Source: Methylobacterium frigidaeris (lineage in GTDB: Bacteria; Pseudomonadota; Alphaproteobacteria; Rhizobiales; Beijerinckiaceae). Taken from it: a stretch of 43,922 nt of DNA. Shown here piece after piece: positions 34,265 through 42,618 of the stretch (position 1 is the first letter of the stretch; each line of letters starts with the position of its first letter). The position numbers and the translations under genes are program-made. A model generated the notes under the pieces. The model saw only the letters and a program-made list of their open reading frames with translations, did not search any database and was not told the origin of the DNA. Where the stretch lies: positions 1 through 43,922 of the forward strand of contig NZ_BPQJ01000053.1 in NCBI RefSeq assembly GCF_022179185.1, written 5' to 3'.

Positions 34265-35467
34265 TCACTGGACGAGCGCGCAGCCACCCTTGTCGAGGGG
34301 ACGGAAGGCCTCCTGCGCCGGGATGGTGGCGACCTGCTTGTAGAGGTCCCACTCGCCCTTGGATTCGGACGGCTTCTTGACCTCGAACAGGTACAGGTCG
34401 TGCATCTTGCGCCCGTCCTTGCGGATGCTGCCGGTGCCGAAGGCCGGGTCGTCGGTCGGAAGCTCCTTCATCTTGGCGACGGCGGCGGCCCCGTCCTTCG
34501 CCGCGCCCAGGGCCGCGACGGACCGCAGGTAGTGCAGGGACGCCGCGTAGGCGCCGGCATGGATCATGGTCGGCATGCGTCCGCCCGCCCGCGCGGCGAA
34601 GCGCTTGGCGAAGGCCCGGGTCCGGTCGTTGAGGTCCCAGTAGAAGGCCTCGGTCACGACGAGGCCCTGCGCCGCGCTGGTGCCGAGGCTCTTCACGTCG
34701 GTGATGAAGACGAGCATCCCGGCGAGCTTCATGCCCTCGCGCGTCAGGCCGAACTCCGACGCCTGCTTGACGGCGTTGATCATGTCGGCTCCGGCATTGG
34801 CCAGGCCGAGCACCGTCGCGCCCGAGGCCTGGGCCTGCAGCAGGTAGGAGGAGAAGTCCGCCGTGTTCAGGGGCGCCCGCACGCGCCCGAGCACCCGGCC
34901 GCCCGCGGCCTCGACGACCGCCGAGGTGTCGCGCTCCGCAGCGTGGCCGAAGGCGTAGTCCGCGGTCAGGAAGAACCACTTGTTCCAGCCCTGGCGCGTC
35001 AGCGCGGCGCCCGTGCCCTGGCTCAGGGCGTAGGTGTCGTAGGTCCAGTGCACGACGTTGGCGTTGCACGCCTTGCCGGTCAGGTCCGAGGTGGCCGGTC
35101 CGGACGCCAGGAACACCTTGTTGCGCTCCTTGATGATCTGGTTGACCGCGAGGGCCACGGCCGAGTTCGCCCCGTCGACGAGGGCGTCGACGCCGTCCTG
35201 GTCGAACCACTTCCGGCTGACGGAGGACGCGATGTCGGCTTTGTTCTGGTGGTCGGCCGACACCACCTCGACCTTGTAGCCGGGATGGGCCGCGACGAAC
35301 TCCTCGACCGCCATGCGGGTCGCGATGACCGAGCCCTCGCCCGACAGCGCCGAGTAGGGACCGCTGAGATCCGTCAGGACGCCCAGCTTGACCGGCACGT
35401 CGGCGGCTCTCGCGAGAGCGCCCGGGCCGAGAAATGCCGCGGCGAGCAGCAGGGTGCCGATCCTCAT
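34265..35467 (-). CDS. ABC transporter substrate-binding protein, LivK/Peripla_BP_6 type
   Basis: It encodes 400 residues, with GGGAGG 7 nt before ATG 35467. The signal peptide MRIGTLLLAAAFLGPGALAR ends near AAD. The mature start VKLGVLTDLSGPYSALSGEG and the blocks DYAFGHAAERDTSAVV, RVRAPLNTADFSSYLLQAQA and KPSESKGEWDLYKQVATIPA match the protein at 10351. It heads a leftward unit with two acyl-CoA dehydrogenases and the PaaG-type isomerase. The binding gene therefore belongs to acid breakdown rather than to amino acid uptake. No permease or ATPase gene is in the window. Confidence 0.9.
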   Translation of the reverse strand: MRIGTLLLAAAFLGPGALARAADVPVKLGVLTDLSGPYSALSGEGSVIATRMAVEEFVAAHPGYKVEVVSADHQNKADIASSVSRKWFDQDGVDALVDGANSAVALAVNQIIKERNKVFLASGPATSDLTGKACNANVVHWTYDTYALSQGTGAALTRQGWNKWFFLTADYAFGHAAERDTSAVVEAAGGRVLGRVRAPLNTADFSSYLLQAQASGATVLGLANAGADMINAVKQASEFGLTREGMKLAGMLVFITDVKSLGTSAAQGLVVTEAFYWDLNDRTRAFAKRFAARAGGRMPTMIHAGAYAASLHYLRSVAALGAAKDGAAAVAKMKELPTDDPAFGTGSIRKDGRKMHDLYLFEVKKPSESKGEWDLYKQVATIPAQEAFRPLDKGGCALVQ

Positions 35468-35858
35468 GTCACGTCCTCCCAGGTCCGGCCTTGGTGGCCG
35501 GCTGACGACAAGGCTGAACCGGCCCCGCCGATTAGTCAATATGTTGTCCTAAAATTGCTCGGCGGCGTTGCCCTGCCGCGACCCGCTCCGGCGCGTCCGG
35601 GGCGATCGCCGCGGGCGGCGGGACGATCCGGCTGTCACGCCCCTAACCTGCTCGCGCCCGCTCGCAATCCGCGGATCAGGCCGTCCCGGATCGCGGTGTC
35701 GCCCTTGCCATCCCCCGCATTCCCGCCCCATGGCGACGCAGCGCCCCACTGCGACCTAACCCCATTAAACGCAAACATGTTGACACATAATGAGGGTGAA
35801 GCCATGATGGGATCAACGATGGCGGGTAGAGATGCCAGATCAGGGAGGGTCGCCACCG
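35468..35858. other. 391-bp divergent promoter region
   Basis: It lies between the leftward binding-protein unit and the rightward dienoyl-CoA reductase. An AT-richer patch ATTAGTCAATATGTTGTCCT (35531-35550) lies about 70 bp from the left gene. ACATGTTGACACATAATG (35775-35792) lies about 70 bp from the right gene and contains ATGT-N4-ACAT. TTGACA (35780-35785) with CATGAT 17 bp later is a possible sigma70 promoter for 35859. The shared ATGTTGNC core could be a common operator. No gene is seen. Confidence 0.45.
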
Positions 35859-37889
35859 ATGGCTCACGTCCAGCATGCCGGATCCGGACATCCGGCCCGC
35901 AGCGCTCCGGCCTTGATGCGGCCGATCCGGGTCGGCCCGTTCGAGCTGCCGAACCGCCTCGTGATGGGCTCGATGCATACGGGGCTCGAGGCGCATCCGG
36001 AGCGCTTCGACGAGCTCGCGCGGTTCTACGCCGAGCGCGCCCGGGGCGGGGTCGGCCTCATCGTGACCGGGGGCTTCGCGCCGAACTTCGCCGGCCGCAT
36101 GAAGGACGAGCCCGGCACGCTCGAGCGCGAGGACCAGATCGGGCCGCACCGGCTGATCACCGAGGCCGTGCACGAGGCGGGCGGTCGCATCCTCCTCCAG
36201 ATCCTCCATGCGGGGCGCTACGGCTACCATCCCGCCATCGTCGCCCCCTCCCCGCTCAAGTCGCCGATCAACCGCGACACGCCGGCGATGCTGACCGGTG
36301 ACGAGATCCGCCGGACCATCGCCGACTACGCGCGGACCGCCGCCCTCGCGGCGGCCGCCGGCTACGACGGCGTCGAGGTCATGGGCTCGGAGGGCTACCT
36401 CATCACCGAGTTCCTGGCGACGCGGACCAACCGGCGCGAGGACGAGTGGGGCGGCTCGCTCGAGAACCGGGCCCGCTTCCCGCTCGAGGTGGTCCGGGCC
36501 GTGCGCGAGGCGCTCGGGGATTCGGGGCTGCTGAGCTACCGCATCTCGGCCCTCGACCTCGTCGAGGGCGGCCTGAGCGACGACGAGGTCGTCTGGCTCG
36601 CCCGCGAGGTCGAGCGGGCCGGCGCCGACTGCCTCAGCACCGGCATCGGCTGGCACGAGGCGGCGGTGCCGACCATCGCCGGGGTGGTGCCGCACGCGGC
36701 CTTCACCGATGCGACCGCCCGGATCAAGGCCGCGGTGTCGATCCCCGTCACGGCGAGCAACCGCATCAACCTGCCGGAGGATGCCGAGCGCCTCGTCGCC
36801 GGCGGCCTGGCGGACCTCGTCTCCATGGCGCGCCCCTTCCTCGCCGATCCGGCCTTCCCAAGGAAGATCGAGGAAGGCCGCGGCGATCTCATCAACGTCT
36901 GCATCGCCTGCAATCAGGCCTGCCTCGACCACTACTTCACCGACCAGGTGATCAGCTGCGTGGTCAACCCGCGCGCCGGACGCGAGACGCAGTTCACCGA
37001 CGACGCGGCCGAGCGCCGGAAGCGGGTCGCCGTGGTGGGCGCGGGCGTGGCCGGCATCGTCGCCGCGCTCGAGGCGGCGCGGCGGGGCCACGTGGTGACG
37101 ATCTACGAGGCGGCACCCGAGATCGGCGGCCAGCTCCGCCTCGCGGCCAAGGTCCCGGGCAAGGAGGATTACGGCCGGGCGATCGAGGGCTTCAGGAACC
37201 AGCTCGCGGAGCTCGGGGTCGAAGTCCGCCTGGGCTGGCGCGTCGCCCCGGAGGCGCTCGCGCGGGAGAACTTCGACGACGTCATCGTCTCGACCGGCAT
37301 CCAGCCCCGCGCCCTCGACATCCCGGGGGCGGACGACCCGCGGATCGTCGGCTACACGCAGATCCTCGACGGCTCGGTGGTCGCCGGGGATTCCGTCGTC
37401 GTGATCGGCGGCGGCGGCATCGGGCACGACATCGCGCTGTTCCTGGCCCATCCCGATCACGCGGAGGCGCAGGACGCCGCGGCGTTCGCGCGCCGCTGGG
37501 GCATCGCCGGCGCGCCCGAGCGGCCGCGCCCGCGCCGGCGCGTGACGATGCTCAAGCGCTCGCCCGGGGGCTTCGGCAAGACCCTCGGCAAGAGCACGGG
37601 CTGGATCCTGCGCCAGGAGCTCAAGGACCTCGGCGTCCGGCAGCTCGCGGGGGTGACCTACGACCGGATCGACGCGGCCGGGCTGCACATCACCGTCGAC
37701 GGGCGGTCCGAGGTGCTGGAGGCCGACACCATCGTGATCTGCGCCGGCCAGCTCTCCGAGCGCACGATCGCCGACAGCCTCGAGGAGCGCGGCCAGACCG
37801 TCCACGTCATCGGCGGCGCTAAGTTCGCCGGGGAGCTCGATGCCAAGCGCGCCATCGACGAGGGCGCACGGATCGGCAACAGCCTCTGA
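35859..37889 (+). CDS. fadH: FadH-like 2,4-dienoyl-CoA reductase (OYE barrel, 4Fe-4S, FAD domain)
   Basis: It encodes 676 residues from ATG 35859, behind GGGAGGG; ATG 35832 has a weaker site. The N-terminal FMN barrel has RIRVGPFELPNRLVMGSMHT-like sequence, ILLQILHAGRYGYHP and GYDGVEVMGSEGYLITEFLA. CIACNQACLDHYFTDQVISC places the cluster cysteines at 348, 351, 355 and 367. The FAD/NAD(P) domain begins VAVVGAGVAGIVAALEAARR and has VVVIGGGGIGHDIALFL. E. coli FadH is 672 residues with the same layout and reduces 2,4-dienoyl-CoA with NADPH. Here it may reduce a conjugated ring or chain diene. Confidence 0.9.
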   Translation: MAHVQHAGSGHPARSAPALMRPIRVGPFELPNRLVMGSMHTGLEAHPERFDELARFYAERARGGVGLIVTGGFAPNFAGRMKDEPGTLEREDQIGPHRLITEAVHEAGGRILLQILHAGRYGYHPAIVAPSPLKSPINRDTPAMLTGDEIRRTIADYARTAALAAAAGYDGVEVMGSEGYLITEFLATRTNRREDEWGGSLENRARFPLEVVRAVREALGDSGLLSYRISALDLVEGGLSDDEVVWLAREVERAGADCLSTGIGWHEAAVPTIAGVVPHAAFTDATARIKAAVSIPVTASNRINLPEDAERLVAGGLADLVSMARPFLADPAFPRKIEEGRGDLINVCIACNQACLDHYFTDQVISCVVNPRAGRETQFTDDAAERRKRVAVVGAGVAGIVAALEAARRGHVVTIYEAAPEIGGQLRLAAKVPGKEDYGRAIEGFRNQLAELGVEVRLGWRVAPEALARENFDDVIVSTGIQPRALDIPGADDPRIVGYTQILDGSVVAGDSVVVIGGGGIGHDIALFLAHPDHAEAQDAAAFARRWGIAGAPERPRPRRRVTMLKRSPGGFGKTLGKSTGWILRQELKDLGVRQLAGVTYDRIDAAGLHITVDGRSEVLEADTIVICAGQLSERTIADSLEERGQTVHVIGGAKFAGELDAKRAIDEGARIGNSL

Positions 37890-37904
37890 TCCGGAGGTCC
37901 GCCC

Positions 37905-37935
37905 GGCTCCGGTCGGTCGCGGGGCGGCCGGAGCC
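37905..37935 (+). terminator. Weak hairpin after the dienoyl-CoA reductase gene
   Basis: GGCTCCGG and CCGGAGCC form an 8-bp stem with a 15-nt loop, 15 bp after the stop at 37889. The rest of the 232-bp gap to 38122 contains an AAGTA-N11-TACTT dyad at about 38007-38028 of unknown use. Confidence 0.4.
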
Positions 37936-38121
37936 CGCGTGACGCAGCATCCGTCGGGGGAGGCCCCGCATCGCGTCCGGGCGATGCACGCCGGACGATC
38001 GTTCTTAAGTATTGCCGTCCGTTACTTACAACAAATCCATCGATTGCTTCGCGTCGGACACTCCTGCGCGAGGCCGGCCGGGACATGCACGACACAGCAG
38101 CACGAAACAGGGAGTTCGATC

Positions 38122-39750
38122 GTGCCCATTGACTTCGACGCCGTCTACCTGTCGCGCCGGCCGGCGAACCACATGCCGCTGACGCCGCTCCACTTCCTCG
38201 CCCGCGCGGCCGAGGTCTTTCCGGACAAGACCGCGATCATCCATGGCGAGCGGCGCGACACCTGGGCGGAGCACGCCCGGCGCTGCCACAAGCTCGCCTC
38301 GGCGCTGCGACGGGCGGGGATCGGCCGCGGGCACGTCGTCTCGATCCTGTGCCAGAACACGCCGGCGATGCTCGAGGCGCATTTCGGGGTGCCAATGGCG
38401 GGCGCGGTGCTCAACACCATCAACACTCGCCTCGACCCGGCCGGCGTCGCGTTCATCCTCGAGCATTGCGAGGCCTCCGTCTTCCTCGTCGACACGCAGC
38501 TCGGCGCCACCGCCCGCGAGGCCCTGGCGCTGATGGCGAAGCGGCCCCTGGTGCTCGACATCGAGGACGTGACCGCCGACGCGCCCGTGCGGGTCTCGGA
38601 CCGGACATACGAGGACTTCCTGGCGGGCGGCGACGAGACCGAGCCGGCCGCGTGGCCCGCGGACGAGTTCGACGCCATCAGTCTCAACTACACGTCGGGG
38701 ACGACCGGCAGCCCGAAGGGCGCCGTCTACCATCACCGCGGGACTTACCTGAACGCCCTCGGCCAGCTGCTCCACCACGGCATGAGCAGCACGTCGGTCT
38801 ATCTCTGGACCCTGCCGCTCTTCCACTGCAACGGCTGGTGCTTCTCCTGGGCCGTCGCGGCGGTCGGCGGAACCCATGTCTGCCTGCGCAAGGTCGCGGC
38901 CGATCCGATCTTCGACGCCATCGAGGCCTACGGCGTCACCCACATGTGCTGCGCCCCTACCGTGCTCAGCTTCGTCGCCGACGCGGCGGCGCGGCACAAG
39001 CGCGGGCTACCCCACTCCGTCGCCGTGATGACCGCGGGCTCGGCCCCGCCGGCGGCGATCCTGAAGCGCTCGGAGGAGATCGGGTTCCGGATCCGGCACG
39101 TCTACGGCTCCACCGAGATCCACGGGGTGACGAGCCTCTGCGACTGGCACGAGGAATGGGACCGGCTCCCGGCGCCCGAGCGGTCGCAGGTCATGGCGCG
39201 CCAGGGCGTGCGGACCGTGACGTGCGAGGACATGATGGTGGCCGACCCCGTCACCATGGCCCCGGTGCCCCGGGACGCCGCCACCATGGGCGAGGTGATG
39301 TTCCGGACAAATCTCGGGATGAAGGGCTACCTCAAGAATCCGGGCGCCACCGACGAGGCCTTCGCGCACGGCTGGTACCATACGGGCGACCTCGCGGTCG
39401 TGCACGGCGACGGCTACATCGAACTTAAGGACCGCTCGAAGGACATTATCATCTCGGGGGGGGAGAACATCTCCTCGATCGAGGTCGAGGACGTGCTCTA
39501 CCAGCACGGCGCGGTCTCGTGCGCGGCCGTCGTGGCGATGAACGACGACAAGTGGGGCGAGGTCCCCTGCGCCTTCGTCGAGCTCAGCGAGACCGCCGAC
39601 TGCGTCACCGAGACCGAGATCATCGAGTTCTGCCGCGACCGCCTCGCGAAGTACAAGCTTCCTCGACGGGTCGTCTTCGGACCGATCGAGCGGACTGCGA
39701 CGGGCAAGATCCAGAAGTTCAAGCTCCGCCAGCAGCTCAACCAATCCTGA
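38122..39750 (+). CDS. AMP-dependent acyl-CoA synthetase
   Basis: It encodes 542 residues from a GTG at 38122 with AGGGAG about 8 nt upstream. LNYTSGTTGSPKGAVYHHRG is the P-loop, TLPLFHCNGWCFSW the substrate-pocket block, VYGSTEIHG the adenine motif, GWYHTGDLAVVHGDGYIELK the hinge, and ERTATGKIQKFKLR the catalytic lysine. The pattern fits medium-chain or methylmercaptopropionate-CoA-ligase-like (DmdB-type) enzymes rather than the AliA-like ones at 790 and 15752. It may activate a side substrate or the ring-cleavage product. badH follows after 35 bp. Confidence 0.9.
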   Translation: MPIDFDAVYLSRRPANHMPLTPLHFLARAAEVFPDKTAIIHGERRDTWAEHARRCHKLASALRRAGIGRGHVVSILCQNTPAMLEAHFGVPMAGAVLNTINTRLDPAGVAFILEHCEASVFLVDTQLGATAREALALMAKRPLVLDIEDVTADAPVRVSDRTYEDFLAGGDETEPAAWPADEFDAISLNYTSGTTGSPKGAVYHHRGTYLNALGQLLHHGMSSTSVYLWTLPLFHCNGWCFSWAVAAVGGTHVCLRKVAADPIFDAIEAYGVTHMCCAPTVLSFVADAAARHKRGLPHSVAVMTAGSAPPAAILKRSEEIGFRIRHVYGSTEIHGVTSLCDWHEEWDRLPAPERSQVMARQGVRTVTCEDMMVADPVTMAPVPRDAATMGEVMFRTNLGMKGYLKNPGATDEAFAHGWYHTGDLAVVHGDGYIELKDRSKDIIISGGENISSIEVEDVLYQHGAVSCAAVVAMNDDKWGEVPCAFVELSETADCVTETEIIEFCRDRLAKYKLPRRVVFGPIERTATGKIQKFKLRQQLNQS

Positions 39751-39785
39751 TCAACGCCCTTGTTCCGGGCACCGAGGAGTTCCCT

Positions 39786-40553
<768 letters not shown>

Positions 40554-40561
40554 GACCGCGC

Positions 40562-40601
40562 GAGGCCGGTTCCCCGGGTCGCGACCCGCGGGGCCGGCCT
40601 C
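40562..40601 (+). other. Intergenic hairpin between badH and badI
   Basis: GAGGCCGG (40562-40569) pairs with CCGGCCTC (40594-40601) and an inner perfect palindrome CGGGTCGCGACCCG (40575-40588) sits at the top. A second small stem GGCCCC-TCT-GGGGGCC lies near 40619-40635. It could be an attenuating terminator or an mRNA-stabilising structure. Confidence 0.5.
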
Positions 40602-40662
40602 GGCCCGAGGACGAACCCGGCCCCTCTGGGGGCCGGCCGCTTTCCGCACGAGAGGACACGCC

Positions 40663-41436
40663 ATGGAGTATCAGGACATCACCTACGAGATCCGCGGTCC
40701 CGCCGCCTGGATCACGATCAACCGTCCCGAGAAGTACAACGCGTTCCGCGGCCAGACCTGCGAGGAACTCATCCACGCGATCACCAAAGCGAGCTGGGAT
40801 AAGTCCGTCGCGGCGATCGTGCTGACCGGCGCCGGGTCGAAGGCCTTCTGCACCGGCGGCGACCAGTCGGCCCATGACGGCGCCTATGACGGGCGCGGCA
40901 CGGTCGGCCTTCCGGTCGAGGAGTTGCAGACCGCCATCCGCGACGCGCCGAAGCCCGTCATCGCCCGGATCAACGGCTTCGCCATCGGCGGCGGCAACGT
41001 CCTCGTCACCTGCTGCGACCTCGCCATCGCGTCCGAGAACGCGGTGCTCGGCCAGGTCGGGCCGAAGGTCGGCTCCGTCGATCCCGGCTTCGGGACGGCT
41101 TACCTCGCCCGGGTGGTCGGCGAGAAGAAGGCGCGCGAGATCTGGATGCTCTGCCGGCGCTATCCCGCCCAGGAGGCGCTCCAGATGGGCCTCGTCAACG
41201 CGGTCGTCCCGAGCGAGCAGCTCGACGACGAGGTCGAGCGCTGGTGCGCCGAGATCGCGGCGCTGAGCCCGACGGCCATCGCCATCGCCAAGAAATCCTT
41301 CAACATGGATTCCGAGTCGATCCGCGGTATCTCGGCCCTCGGGATGCAGGCGCTCAGCCTGTTCTACGGCACCGAGGAGTCGCGGGAGGGTGTGACGGCC
41401 TTCCTCGAGAAGCGCGCGCCCAAGTTCCGCGGCTAG
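40663..41436 (+). CDS. badI: 2-Ketocyclohexanecarboxyl-CoA hydrolase (BadI)
   Basis: It encodes 257 residues, with GAGAGGACACGCC before the ATG. ITINRPEKYNAFRGQTCEEL, AFCTGGDQSAHDG (GGDQ about 65-68), YDGRGTVGLPVEELQTAIRD, AIGGGNVLVTCCDLAIASEN and GQVGPKVGSVDPGFGTAYLA follow BadI of Rhodopseudomonas almost block for block. The two hydratase glutamates are missing, as expected. BadI adds water across the ring C-C bond of 2-ketocyclohexanecarboxyl-CoA and yields pimeloyl-CoA (a retro-Dieckmann type cleavage). It identifies this cluster as an alicyclic acid degradation locus. A 16-bp stem lies about 130 bp downstream. Confidence 0.92.
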   Translation: MEYQDITYEIRGPAAWITINRPEKYNAFRGQTCEELIHAITKASWDKSVAAIVLTGAGSKAFCTGGDQSAHDGAYDGRGTVGLPVEELQTAIRDAPKPVIARINGFAIGGGNVLVTCCDLAIASENAVLGQVGPKVGSVDPGFGTAYLARVVGEKKAREIWMLCRRYPAQEALQMGLVNAVVPSEQLDDEVERWCAEIAALSPTAIAIAKKSFNMDSESIRGISALGMQALSLFYGTEESREGVTAFLEKRAPKFRG

Positions 41437-41481
41437 AGCATTTTCCGCCGAAGTGGATACCAGTTCGTCACAGAAAATGCT
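41437..41481. repeat. Dispersed palindromic intergenic element
   Basis: AGCATTTTC and GAAAATGCT flank about 27 nt that include CCGAAGTGGATACCAGTTCG. The same look (AGCATTTTCC...AAGTGG...ACCGGTTCG...GAAAATGC) is familiar to me from intergenic DNA of Methylobacterium and related genera. It begins at the badI stop codon. Confidence 0.5.
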
Positions 41482-41564
41482 GTAAAATCAGACACCTAGA
41501 GCCATCGTCCACGGAAGCGGAGGCCGGCTCGTCGAAGCCAACGCGGCACGATCGAAGATCTAGC

Positions 41565-41599
41565 GGCAGCACCCGATCGCACCGCGATCGGGTGCTGCC
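41565..41599. terminator. Strong hairpin downstream of badI
   Basis: GGCAGCACCCGATCGC and GCGATCGGGTGCTGCC form a perfect 16-bp stem with loop ACC. It is the first strong terminator-like structure after badI and precedes the decayed transposase. There is no T run. Confidence 0.6.
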
Positions 41600-41808
41600 C
41601 TGGCGCATGGTCCGCGGCCCTCGGGTACGGGGCTGCGTCCGCCGAACCGGCCGTGCCCGGCCCTCGCATCGGCCGGGCGCGCGGATCCCGGCCGAGGACC
41701 GCGCCCCGAGGACAGTTCCCCGAAGACCGAACCCAAGCGGCCGTCGCCCTGGAACCCGTCGTTGGTCGGGCCCTCCGCGCGGGCGAGCGGCGCCGCGCAA
41801 CGAGCGTG

Positions 41809-42213
41809 ATGGCGATGCTGACGGACGCACAATGGGCCGAGCTGGAACCGCTGGTCGAGATCTGCCGGCCGAGAGGCAAGACCCCGCACAAGGACCTGCG
41901 CCGCACGATCTCGGCCATCCTCTGGCGGCACCGGAACCGGACCTCCTGGCGCGCCGTCCCGCCCGAACTGGGGCCCTGGGGGCAGGCCGCCCAGACCTTC
42001 ATCCGCTAGGCGCGCCTCGGCGTCTGGAGTCGGCTGCTCGACCTCGTGCAGGCGAGCGGCGCCCCGCCCGGCGAGGCGCGTCTCGACCACACCGCGACCG
42101 ACGACCACCGCAAGGCGGCGTGCGCCGCGACCCGGGGGGATCTCGCCCCGAGCGAGACCATCGTGAGGCTCCTGGCCGCCCGCGTGGCGGCACTGGCCCC
42201 GGAAGCCGGCTGA
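41809..42213 (+). pseudogene. IS5-type transposase remnant with in-frame amber stop
   Basis: MAMLTDAQWAELEPLVEICR opens the frame, with TPHKDLRRTISAILWRHRNR and PELGPWGQAAQTFIR. A TAG at 42007-42009 replaces what is TGG (FIRWARLGVW) in intact relatives, and the same frame continues ARLGVWSRLLDLVQASG and KAACAATRGDLAPSETIVRL to TGA at 42211. The catalytic DGT block is degraded to RLDHTATDDH. The element is dead. Upstream bases 41600-41808 show no other gene. Confidence 0.75.
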
Positions 42214-42618
42214 CCGCCGGTTTGCCGAATGCAATCCTCGTGCGGGAAGCCGCTCGGCGCGCAATGACGGCGCCGCACGGGTCTGCGCCATCCCCTCGCC
42301 CTGATCCCGAACTGCCGGCAATCGGAGATTGCCGGGCCGCGAGGGAGGGCTCCAGAAACCTCCGCGACCTCTCGAGCCCTCCCCGCGAGGGTCGCTTCGC
42401 CCAGGCCGAGGGATGAGTTCGCCGGTGGGGTGGATGCACGGTACGAACGACGGTTGGCGGTCCATCGATTGGGACGAAGACAGTCACCGTCAATCCGCCT
42501 CTCCTTTCCCGAACGACCGGAGCGCGGCGGAAGGCAAGCCGGGATCCGGCCGTGAGACTCGCCGCCCATCGGCTCCGGTCGCTGTGGCGGTTGCGGATGG
42601 GAAGGCACGAGGCCGGCC
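42214..42618. other. 405-bp stretch without a recognisable gene
   Basis: It lies between the transposase remnant and the stop of the leftward chemotaxis receptor gene. I see no family match on either strand and no clear terminator. Some of it may be residual IS sequence. Confidence 0.5.

Noticed and set aside
34073..36301. Plus-strand frame of about 742 codons
   Set aside because: It runs antisense to the LivK-type gene and an acyl-CoA dehydrogenase and then out of frame into the FadH-like gene. It has no recognisable domain.
35676..37805. Minus-strand frame of about 709 codons
   Set aside because: It is the reverse shadow of the FadH-like gene, and its product is charged, repetitive and unlike any known protein.
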